DNA from: Actinomycetes bacterium
GTDB lineage: Bacteria; Actinomycetota; Acidimicrobiia; Acidimicrobiales; Acidimicrobilacustridaceae
NCBI GenBank assembly: GCA_029782025.1
Contig: JAKOVR010000211.1
Location: forward strand, 18,025 to 82,024
Reading direction: 5' to 3'
Length of the DNA: 64,000 nt
Shown one piece after another: positions 34,801 through 40,050 of this stretch. Both the position numbers and the translations under genes were made by a program. The notes under the pieces are model-generated. The model ran no database searches. It was not told the origin of the DNA and worked only from the letters and a program-made list of their open reading frames with translations. Every line of letters begins with the position of its first letter. Within the stretch, counting starts at the first letter, position 1.

Positions 34801-35033
34801 TTGCCCCGCATGGTCTGAAAGCGCGGGTAGAGGTCCTTGAACACGCGGGCCCACACGTGGTGGAGGCCGGGGCGGCCGTTGGCGGTGGGCGGGCCCTCGT
34901 AGAAGATCCAGGGCTCCCCGTCCTTCCGGTGGGCGGCCACCCGGGCGATGATGTCGTCGTCCTTCCAGCGGGCGAGCACGCGGGTTTCGACGTCGGCGAG
35001 GTTCACATCGGGGGAGACGGGACCGAAGGGCAT
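31896..35033 (-). CDS. ileS: Isoleucine-tRNA ligase
   Basis: The 1045-residue class I synthetase charges tRNA-Ile. It has the HIGH-type motif GLHHVWAR at about residue 54, GGWDCHGLPVE, the editing domain, and KMSKSRGN at about residue 609. An anticodon-binding region and a C-terminal domain without an obvious zinc knuckle follow. The length and motifs fit the eukaryote-like (type 2) IleRS common in actinobacteria, a form often naturally mupirocin-tolerant. Many actinobacterial ileS genes carry a T-box leader; here only 56 bp separate it from the divergent gene, and a minus-strand TAACCT lies 9 nt before the ATG, so there is no room for one. Confidence 0.96.
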   Translation of the reverse strand: MPFGPVSPDVNLADVETRVLARWKDDDIIARVAAHRKDGEPWIFYEGPPTANGRPGLHHVWARVFKDLYPRFQTMRGKAVPRKGGWDCHGLPVELEIEKELGLSTKHEIEAYGVEAFNAKCRESVHRYVSDWTALTERAGVWIDTDNAYWTLDNGYVESVWWLLRQMWDKGLLYEGHRVVPYCSRCGTALSSHELGQPGAYRDVVDPSIYVRFPLDDTGDARFDGADLLVWTTTPWTLISNVAAAVGADITYARVPAATFGVEGRDLIAAVSRLPESTEVAAGATFTGAELAGRRYERPFAFLEVDDPAQAERAWRVITADFVSTDDGSGIVHLAPAFGEDDARACREHGLPVLNPVNADGGFDDRVPVWRGFFVKDADRGIIDDLAARGVLVREQAYEHSYPHCWRCSTPLIYWAKTSWFIRTSEQRDLLLRENEAINWQPPNIKHGRFGNWLEGNIDWALSRDRYWGTPLPIWRCDDCGADTCIGGVAELAALVGRDLTDLDLHRPYVDDVTFPCAAAGCDGTARRLEPVLDAWFDSGSMPSAQFHYPFEHEDLFRRSFPGDFICEAIDQTRGWFYSLLAVNSLVFDATPYRNVVCLGLVVDENGNKMSKSRGNVIDPWDIFETQGADALRWYFFSAGQPWTPRRVSETGIREATRQTLLTLWNCYSFFVTYATYDGWEPPAAPSDLPAPTHVLDRWILSELDRTVAAVTAELEGFDALAASAAIAGFVDDLSNWYVRRSRPRFWKSSDAAAHATLWECLVTVAELLAPFCPFIADELYANLTGAASVHLADWPTDRGRGDEELAAQMAAARRLVGLGRSARTEAKVKVRQPLPRALLLHPGVTLAPEIEEEIKVELNVKTLEQVDTLSGLIDWTIIPNFRALGPRLGPKVNEVKAALAAADGNDLKRQLDEVGAIEVAGERIEAGEVEVRAQRHEAFALIEDNGWAAALDLEVSEDLRLEGQAREVIRAINDLRKELRFEIDDRVDVVIDPADALLLAVETHAATIASEVLAQSFHVGAVLHGEPSQIEIEGEPVSVLLTKP

Positions 35034-35042
35034 AGGCCGACA

Positions 35043-35048
35043 AGGTTA
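35043..35048 (-). promoter_or_regulatory. -10 element (minus TAACCT) for ileS, near-leaderless
   Basis: On the minus strand TAACCT ends 9 nt before the ileS ATG. It shares a 56-bp divergent spacer with the -10 of the YggU gene. Confidence 0.45.
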
Positions 35049-35077
35049 CGCCCTGGCCCGACCGGGTCCGACAGCCG

Positions 35078-35083
35078 TACCGT
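35078..35083 (+). promoter_or_regulatory. -10 element TACCGT, predicted leaderless start
   Basis: TACCGT ends 6 nt before the GTG at 35090. Confidence 0.45.
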
Positions 35084-35089
35084 GGGCCC

Positions 35090-35404
35090 GTGCCCGCCGT
35101 CGACGTCACCGTCACCGAGGGCGGCGATGCCGTCTTCTGGGTGTTCGTGCAGCCCGGCGCCGTGCGGGCCCAGGTGACGGGTCCGTACATCGACTGCCTG
35201 CGGTTGCGGGTGACCGCGGCCCCCGAGCGGGGGCGGGCCAACGACGAGGTCGAGGCGTTGCTCGCCCGCACCCTGGAGGTGGCCCGGCGGGACGTGCGGA
35301 TCGAGCTGGGGGCGGCCAGCCGGCGCAAGCGGGTGCGCATCGTGGGCGGGGCATCGCCGGCGGTGATGGGGCGTCTGGTCGCCCTGCTCGGCGGTGCTGG
35401 TTGA
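35090..35404 (+). CDS. DUF167 (YggU) family protein
   Basis: The 104-residue protein has the DUF167 core: VFVQPGAVRAQVTGPY, LRLRVTAAPERGRANDEVEALLARTL, and GAASRRKRVRI. It is a small alpha/beta protein of unknown function, widely conserved. It starts with GTG 6 nt after a TACCGT -10, divergent from ileS. The TGA stop lies inside the TTGACC -35 hexamer of the next gene's promoter. Confidence 0.88.
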   Translation: MPAVDVTVTEGGDAVFWVFVQPGAVRAQVTGPYIDCLRLRVTAAPERGRANDEVEALLARTLEVARRDVRIELGAASRRKRVRIVGGASPAVMGRLVALLGGAG

Positions 35405-35429
35405 CCGCACCGCGCTGACGGCCTACATT
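35401..35429 (+). promoter_or_regulatory. Promoter of the DksA-like gene
   Basis: TTGACC (35401-35406) and TACATT (35424-35429) are spaced by exactly 17 bp, the best housekeeping-type promoter in the window. A GGAAGGAG ribosome site follows at 35448-35455. Confidence 0.65.
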
Positions 35430-35462
35430 CCGGCACCCTTTGCGCAGGGAAGGAGCGCCGCC

Positions 35463-36098
35463 ATGGCACCAGCGAAGAAGGCCGCACCACCGAAGAAGGT
35501 GGCTGCGGCCCAGAAGCCCGCAGCAGCGAAGAAGGCGCCCCCGGCCAAGAAGGCGTCCCCCGCCAAGAAGGCTTCCCCGGCCAAGAAGGCTGCGGCGACC
35601 GCGAAGGTCGCTCCGGCCAAGAAGGCCGCTCCAACCAAGAAAGCAGCAACCGTGACCAAGGCGCCAGCCGCATCGTCATCCGCCAAGACCCCACCCGCGA
35701 AGAAGGCGGCACCCAAGAAGCCGGCCTTCGACGCCCGATGGGTGGAGAAGCAGCGACTCGCGCTGCTCGACGAGCGGGCCACCTACGAGCGCCAGGCCCG
35801 CAACTTCCAGGCCGAGGCCGACGAGCTGGCCGCCATGCGGGAGCCCGGCGACGTGCAGTTCGACGAGGAGAGCGGCGAGGGCGACACCCTGGCCGTCGAG
35901 CGCGAGCGCGATCTCGCCCTGAGCGCGCAGGCGCTGGCCGCCATCGCCGACATCGACCACGCCCTCGGCAAGATCGACAAGGGCACGTACGGCTACTGCG
36001 AGGTTTCCGGCGAACCGATCCCCAAGGAGCGCCTCGAGGCCATACCGTGGGCCCGTGAGCGCGTCGAGTACAAGGTCGGCGGCTTCGGCCGCCGCTGA
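35463..36098 (+). CDS. DksA/TraR-family protein with a Lys/Ala-rich N-terminal tail
   Basis: The first ~80 of 211 residues are repeats of KKA, PAKK and SPAKK, like histone H1 tails or the basic tails of actinobacterial nucleoid proteins. The C-terminal part is DksA/TraR-like: a coiled coil (RATYERQARNFQAEADELAAM ... LALSAQALAAIADIDHALGKID) and GTYGYCEVSGEPIPKERLEAIPWA. The zinc site is degenerate: only the first Cys of the usual four remains, as in YteA-like and some alphaproteobacterial forms. It may bind DNA through the tail and RNA polymerase through the coiled coil, which is inference. ATG 35463 follows a GGAAGGAG site and a clear promoter. Confidence 0.82.
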   Translation: MAPAKKAAPPKKVAAAQKPAAAKKAPPAKKASPAKKASPAKKAAATAKVAPAKKAAPTKKAATVTKAPAASSSAKTPPAKKAAPKKPAFDARWVEKQRLALLDERATYERQARNFQAEADELAAMREPGDVQFDEESGEGDTLAVERERDLALSAQALAAIADIDHALGKIDKGTYGYCEVSGEPIPKERLEAIPWARERVEYKVGGFGRR

Positions 36099-36105
36099 GC
36101 GCGCG

Positions 36106-36618
36106 GTGCCCGAAGCCGGCGGGGAACGCCAGCCCCGCACCCGCCGGGGCCTCATGGCCGCGGTCCTCGTCGCCGTCGTCGCCGTCGACCAGCTCACCAA
36201 GCAGTGGGTGGTCAACGAGCTGACGGGGCGGCGCATCGAGGTGTTCTGGACCCTCGTGCTCCACCGCGTCGAGAACAAGGGCGCGGCCTTCAGCCTGTTC
36301 GGGGGCGGCGGGTTCGGCCCCGTCATCGCCGTCGTGGCCGTGGCCATCGTTGGCCTCCTGCTCTGGCAGGGCCGTACGGTGGAGCGCCGCCTCGGGGCCG
36401 TGGCCCTCGGGCTCATCGGCGGCGGCGCCATCGGGAACCTCGTCGACCGGCTCTTCCGGGCCAGCGACGGCTTCCTGAGCGGCGGCGTGGTCGACTTCAT
36501 CGACTTCCAGTGGTGGCCCGTGTTCAACGTGGCCGACATGGGGGTCGTGGTCGGGGGCATCACCCTCATTGCGCTCTACGCCTTCCTGCCCGAGTCGCCG
36601 GGCGCGGGCGATGACTGA
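36106..36618 (+). CDS. lspA: Lipoprotein signal peptidase
   Basis: From GTG 36106 the product is 170 residues with four membrane helices. It has VAVDQLTKQWV, VENKGAAFSLF, GGGAIGNLVDRLFR and VFNVADMGVVVGG, with the two catalytic Asp residues in NLVDR and NVADM. It cleaves signal peptides of diacylated prolipoproteins; at least four lipoprotein genes are in this window. An upstream GTG at 36055 would extend it by 17 residues but overlap the DksA-like gene by 44 bp. rluA-type synthase starts 8 bp inside its 3' end. Confidence 0.93.
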   Translation: MPEAGGERQPRTRRGLMAAVLVAVVAVDQLTKQWVVNELTGRRIEVFWTLVLHRVENKGAAFSLFGGGGFGPVIAVVAVAIVGLLLWQGRTVERRLGAVALGLIGGGAIGNLVDRLFRASDGFLSGGVVDFIDFQWWPVFNVADMGVVVGGITLIALYAFLPESPGAGDD

Positions 36619-37570
36619 CCCCGCCGGCGGGTTCGACGACGAGGACGAGGCCGTGGCCGAGGTGGTGCCGCCGCTGCTGGCCGGCGAGCGGCTCGACCGG
36701 GTCGTTTCGATGGTCACCGACGCCAGCCGGGCCGTGGTGGCGGCGTGGCTGGCCGACGGGCGGGTCACGGTCGACGGCGCCACCGTCACCAAGGCCTCGC
36801 TGCGCCTCCGCGAGGGGCAGCTGGTCGTGGCCCCGCCCCGGCCGCCCGACGCCCCGGCGAGGCCGGTCGTGGCCGACGCCACCGTCGCCGTGACCGTGGT
36901 CCACGCCGACGACGAGGTCATCGTCGTAGAGAAGCAGCCCGGCCTCGTCGTGCATCCCGCCCCGGGGAACTGGGAGGGCACCCTCGTGCACGGGCTCCTG
37001 GCCCGCTTCCCCGAGATCGCGTCGGTCGGGGTCGACCCCACCCGGCCGGGCATCGTCCACCGGATCGACAAGGACACGAGCGGCCTGCTCGTGGTCGCCC
37101 GCACCCAGGACGCCTACCACGACCTCGTGGGCCAGCTGCAGGCCCACACGGTGGAGCGGGCCTACCTCGCCCTCCTCTGGGGTCACCTCCAGACCCGGGC
37201 CGGGCAGGTCGACGGGCCGATCGGGCGCTCGCGGCGCGACCCCACCCGGCGGGCCGTCTCGGCCACGGGCAAGGAGGCCCGCACCGACTTCGAGGTCATC
37301 ACGGCCTTCGACGCCCCCGTCGCCGTCTCGTTGGTCCGCTGCCGGCTCCACACGGGGCGCACCCACCAGATCCGGGTCCACATGCAGTCGATCGGCCACC
37401 CGGTGGTGGGCGACACCGTGTACGGCGGGGCCCGCCAGTCGCTCGTGGTGCCCCGGCTGTTCCTCCACGCCGCCACCCTCGGCTTCACCCACCCCGGCAC
37501 CGGCGAGCTCCTGCGCTTCGAGAGCGAGCTGCCGGACGATCTCGGCCCCGTGCTGGCCCGGTTGTCCTGA
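36611..37570 (+). CDS. RluA-family pseudouridine synthase (RluD-like)
   Basis: The 319-residue protein has an N-terminal S4 domain (AGERLDRVVSMVT ... GRVTVDGATVTKAS) and a pseudouridine synthase domain with the catalytic HRIDKDTSGLLVVA (Asp) and RTHQIRVHMQSIGHPVVGD. It isomerises uridines in rRNA; the RluD-like role on 23S rRNA is likely, since the lspA-rluD pair is common in Gram-positive bacteria. ATG 36611 overlaps the lspA stop region by 8 bp. A strong hairpin follows, shared with the convergent Rrf2 gene. Confidence 0.9.
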   Translation: MTDPAGGFDDEDEAVAEVVPPLLAGERLDRVVSMVTDASRAVVAAWLADGRVTVDGATVTKASLRLREGQLVVAPPRPPDAPARPVVADATVAVTVVHADDEVIVVEKQPGLVVHPAPGNWEGTLVHGLLARFPEIASVGVDPTRPGIVHRIDKDTSGLLVVARTQDAYHDLVGQLQAHTVERAYLALLWGHLQTRAGQVDGPIGRSRRDPTRRAVSATGKEARTDFEVITAFDAPVAVSLVRCRLHTGRTHQIRVHMQSIGHPVVGDTVYGGARQSLVVPRLFLHAATLGFTHPGTGELLRFESELPDDLGPVLARLS

Positions 37571-37591
37571 CCGGTCGGTCCGGCCGGTCAG
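37567..37591. terminator. Bidirectional terminator between convergent genes
   Basis: CTGACCGG and CCGGTCAG form a perfect 8-bp stem with a 9-nt loop. It overlaps the stop codons of the pseudouridine synthase (plus) and the Rrf2 regulator (minus), so it can serve both transcripts. There is no U-tract. Confidence 0.6.
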
Positions 37592-38025
37592 TCGGGCCAG
37601 GCGGCCTGGCCGCGGGCCATGGCCACGATGTCGGCGAGGGTGAGGGCGCTGAGCTCTCGACGCATGCGCTCGCCGATCACCGACCAGATGGCCAGCAGCA
37701 CGCACTGGCCCTCGTGGTCGCAGGCGCCGTTCTGGTGGGGCTGGCCGAAGTCCCCGAGCATGATCGGACCGTCGACGGCCGACAGGATGTCGGCCAGCGT
37801 GATCTGCCCCGGTTCGCGGGCCAGCACGTAGCCGCCGCCGACGCCGCGCTTGGAGCGCACGATGCCGGCGCCCTTGAGGGCGAGCAGGATCTGCTCGAGG
37901 TAGGGCTGGGGGAGCCCGGTGCGGTCGGCGATGTCGCGCACCGAGGTGGGGCCCTCGCCGTCGGCGTGGAGGGCCAGCGACACGAGGGCCCGGCTGGCGT
38001 AATCCCCCCGCGTCGAGACCTTCAT
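37588..38025 (-). CDS. Rrf2-family transcriptional regulator
   Basis: The 145-residue protein has the Rrf2 winged helix: STRGDYASRALVSLALH, TSVRDIADRTGLPQPYLEQIL and SKRGVGGGYVLAR. Iron-sulfur members (IscR, NsrR) have three Cys spaced C-x5-C-x5-C; here Cys102 and Cys108 are present, but Trp114 occupies the third place and His104 lies between. It may bind a cluster with another ligand or sense another signal. The target genes are not clear from the context. A minus TACGAT -10 lies 6 nt before the ATG, predicting a leaderless mRNA. Confidence 0.88.
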   Translation of the reverse strand: MKVSTRGDYASRALVSLALHADGEGPTSVRDIADRTGLPQPYLEQILLALKGAGIVRSKRGVGGGYVLAREPGQITLADILSAVDGPIMLGDFGQPHQNGACDHEGQCVLLAIWSVIGERMRRELSALTLADIVAMARGQAAWPD

Positions 38026-38031
38026 GGGGTC

Positions 38032-38037
38032 ATCGTA
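38032..38037 (-). promoter_or_regulatory. -10 element (minus TACGAT), predicted leaderless start
   Basis: On the minus strand TACGAT ends 6 nt before the ATG of the Rrf2 gene. Confidence 0.5.
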
Positions 38038-38080
38038 GGCAACGGGTCACCGTAGGTGGTCACGCACACCGATCCGGGGG

Positions 38081-38086
38081 TAGCGT
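38081..38086 (+). promoter_or_regulatory. -10 element TAGCGT with a short leader
   Basis: TAGCGT is followed by a GGGAAAGGAG ribosome site (about 38094-38103) before the GTG at 38108, so this gene has a short leader, unlike its leaderless neighbours. Confidence 0.4.
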
Positions 38087-38107
38087 CACGACAGGGAAAG
38101 GAGCCCG

Positions 38108-39226
38108 GTGGACATCCCCCAACCCAACGGCGCAGGCGAACCGCTCCTCCCTCGTTTCGACGGCCCCTGCATCGCCAACGTCGTGCCGGCGTTGATCGGC
38201 GCCACCGATGCGCCCCCGTGGCTCCCGGCCGCAGCCCTCGAGGCCGACCGGGTGGTGCTCCTGGTCATCGACGGTCTCGGGTGGGAGCAGCTCCAGGCCC
38301 GCCCCACGCTGGCCCCGACCCTCCGCTCGTTCGCCGGTGGGGCCATCACCACGATCGCCCCGTCGACGACCGCCACCGCGCTGACCACCATCACCACCGG
38401 CCTGCCGCCCGGCCAGCACGGGGTGGTCGGGTACCGCGTCGCCGTCGAGGGACGGGTGCTCAACACGTTGCGCTGGACCGTCGACGGACGCGACGCCCGC
38501 ACGTCGATCCCGCCGGCGACCTTCCAGCCCCACGCCTGCTTCGGGGCGCAGAAGCCCGCCATCGTCACCCGCGCCGAGTTCCGCACCAGCGGGTTCACCG
38601 GGGCCCACCTCGACGGCACGCGGTTCTCCGGGTACCGGGTGCTCTCGACGCTCGTCACCGAGGTCGGCCGGCTCCTCGGCGCCCACGAGCCCTTCGTGTA
38701 CGCCTACTACGACGGGCTCGACAAGGTGGGCCACGAGTACGGCCTCGGCCCCCACTACGACGCCGAGCTCGTCGCCATCGACCGCATGGTGGCCGACCTG
38801 CTGGCCGTGGCCCCGCCGGGCACGGCGCTGGTGGTGATCAGCGACCACGGGCAGGTCCACGTCGACGACAACGTCGTGACGCTCCACCCCGACGTGGCGG
38901 CGCTGGTGGCCCTGCAGTCGGGCGAGGGACGCTTCCGGTGGCTGCACCCCCGGGCCGGCCGCGGCGCCGACCTGCTCGCCGCCTGCCAGGACCACCACGC
39001 CGACACGGCGTGGGTCCGCTCCGTCGAACAGACCCTCGACGAGGGCTGGTGGGGCCCCGACCCCACCGACGCCGCCCGGCGCCGACTTGGCGCGGTGGCC
39101 CTTGTGGCGCGCGAGGATGTGGCCTACCACGACCCCGACGACACCGGCCCGTACGTGCTGGTCGGCCGGCACGGCTCGCTCACATCGGCCGAGATGCTGG
39201 TGCCGCTGCTCGTGGCGTCGGTGTGA
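38108..39226 (+). CDS. Alkaline-phosphatase-superfamily phosphodiesterase/pyrophosphatase
   Basis: The 372-residue protein has the metal-binding features of the NPP branch: LLVIDGLGWEQL with the first Asp, TTIAPSTTATALTTITTG with the Thr nucleophile, YAYYDGLDKVGHEYG with Asp and His, and VISDHGQVHV with Asp-His. This matches type I phosphodiesterase/nucleotide pyrophosphatases. No signal peptide is visible, so it is probably cytoplasmic. The substrate cannot be told from sequence. The GTG follows a good GGAAAGGAG site, and the bpa gene begins 27 bp downstream. Confidence 0.85.
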   Translation: MDIPQPNGAGEPLLPRFDGPCIANVVPALIGATDAPPWLPAAALEADRVVLLVIDGLGWEQLQARPTLAPTLRSFAGGAITTIAPSTTATALTTITTGLPPGQHGVVGYRVAVEGRVLNTLRWTVDGRDARTSIPPATFQPHACFGAQKPAIVTRAEFRTSGFTGAHLDGTRFSGYRVLSTLVTEVGRLLGAHEPFVYAYYDGLDKVGHEYGLGPHYDAELVAIDRMVADLLAVAPPGTALVVISDHGQVHVDDNVVTLHPDVAALVALQSGEGRFRWLHPRAGRGADLLAACQDHHADTAWVRSVEQTLDEGWWGPDPTDAARRRLGAVALVAREDVAYHDPDDTGPYVLVGRHGSLTSAEMLVPLLVASV

Positions 39227-39253
39227 CCGCCCGCTCCCGCGGAAAGGATCGCT

Positions 39254-39742
39254 GTGCCTGAGGAACCCATCATCGAACGAGGCGAGCTGCTGACCTCGCC
39301 GCCGGCCACGCCCTCGAGCATCGACGTCGAGGCCGAGGACGCCGACCGTCCCGAGACGGTCTCGGAGCCGGGCAAGGTGATGCGCGTCGGCTCCATGATC
39401 AAGCAGCTGCTCGACGAGGTCCGCACCACCCAGCTCGACGAGCCGAGCCGGATGCGGCTGCGGGAGATCTACGACACGTCGGTGGCCGAGCTCGGCTCCG
39501 CCCTCTCGCCCGACCTCCGGGAGGAGCTGGCCCGGCTGGCCTTCCCCTTCGCCCGCGACACCGTCCCCACCGAGATCGAGCTCCGGGTGGCCCAGGCCCA
39601 GCTCGTGGGCTGGCTCGAGGGCCTGTTCCACGGCATCCAGGCCACGCTCTTCGCCCAGCAGGTGGCGGCCCGCCAGCAGCTCGAGAAGATGCGGGGGGAG
39701 CTGGCCGCCCCCGGTGAGCCCCGCCCCGGCACCTACCTGTGA
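39254..39742 (+). CDS. bpa: Bacterial proteasome activator
   Basis: The 162-residue protein matches Bpa/PafE (DUF2587), the ATP-independent ring that opens the actinobacterial 20S proteasome. It has an acidic disordered N-terminus, VMRVGSMIKQLLDEVRTTQLDEPSR, then SVAELGSALSPDLREEL and LRVAQAQLVGWLEGLFHGIQA, ending in GTYL. The C-terminal Tyr-Leu corresponds to the HbYX-like tail inserted into the proteasome alpha ring (GQYL in M. tuberculosis). It implies a 20S proteasome elsewhere in the genome; none is in the window. The GTG start has a GGAAAGGA site upstream. Confidence 0.9.
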   Translation: MPEEPIIERGELLTSPPATPSSIDVEAEDADRPETVSEPGKVMRVGSMIKQLLDEVRTTQLDEPSRMRLREIYDTSVAELGSALSPDLREELARLAFPFARDTVPTEIELRVAQAQLVGWLEGLFHGIQATLFAQQVAARQQLEKMRGELAAPGEPRPGTYL

Positions 39743-39957
39743 ACCGGCGGGCCCTGCTCGCCACCGCCGCCGGCATCTGCGGCTTCCTCCTGGGGGCCAT
39801 GGCCGCCTACGTGGCCCTGTCGGTGCAGCTCGGCGCCGCCATCAACAGCGTGACCAACCGCCCCACCCGCGACCGGTGGGGCTTCATCGGCGCCCTGGTG
39901 GGCCTCGCCGTCGGCGCCGTGCTGGGGTGGTGGCGGGCCGACGAGATCGACGGCTAG
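39739..39957 (+). CDS. Small membrane protein
   Basis: The 72-residue product has two hydrophobic segments (about residues 6-29 and 48-64) separated by a polar loop NSVTNRPTRDRWG. It starts with a GTG overlapping the bpa stop by 4 bp, so it is probably translated with bpa. I do not recognise the family. The TAG stop at 39955 forms the first three bases of the TAGAGT candidate -10 for dnaE. Confidence 0.65.
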   Translation: MNRRALLATAAGICGFLLGAMAAYVALSVQLGAAINSVTNRPTRDRWGFIGALVGLAVGAVLGWWRADEIDG

Positions 39958-39960
39958 AGT
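39955..39960 (+). promoter_or_regulatory. Candidate dnaE -10 TAGAGT overlapping a stop codon
   Basis: TAGAGT begins with the TAG stop of the small membrane protein. Transcription from about 39967 would give dnaE an 84-nt leader holding the DnaA-like boxes and an AAGGAAG ribosome site. Confidence 0.4.
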
Positions 39961-39990
39961 CCCCGGACCGGGGAATCACATCGCTGTCAT

Positions 39991-40035
39991 TTGTCCCCAG
40001 GTGGGGAAAAGCCCTGGGGACAGGGCTGTGGACAA
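39991..40035. promoter_or_regulatory. DnaA-box-like cluster in the dnaE leader
   Basis: TTGTCCCCA (39991-39999) matches the actinobacterial DnaA box TTGTCCACA with one change. TGGGGACAG (40015-40023) is its near inverse. TGTGGACAA (40027-40035) is an exact DnaA box on the minus strand. The first two form a 10-bp perfect inverted repeat, TGTCCCCAGG / CCTGGGGACA (39992-40001 and 40013-40022). Their place between the predicted start of transcription and the dnaE start codon suits control by DnaA; the inverted repeat could instead be an RNA hairpin. Confidence 0.55.
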
Positions 40036-40050
40036 GGAAGTTCTGTCGCG

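Noticed and set aside
34900..35089. A T-box riboswitch before ileS
   Set aside because: The spacer is only 56 bp and holds two opposed -10 elements; no stem with a T-box bulge sequence is visible.
35520..35660. Lys/Ala codon repeats as a DNA-level tandem repeat or CRISPR-like array
   Set aside because: The repeats are imperfect, in frame and explained by a basic protein tail.
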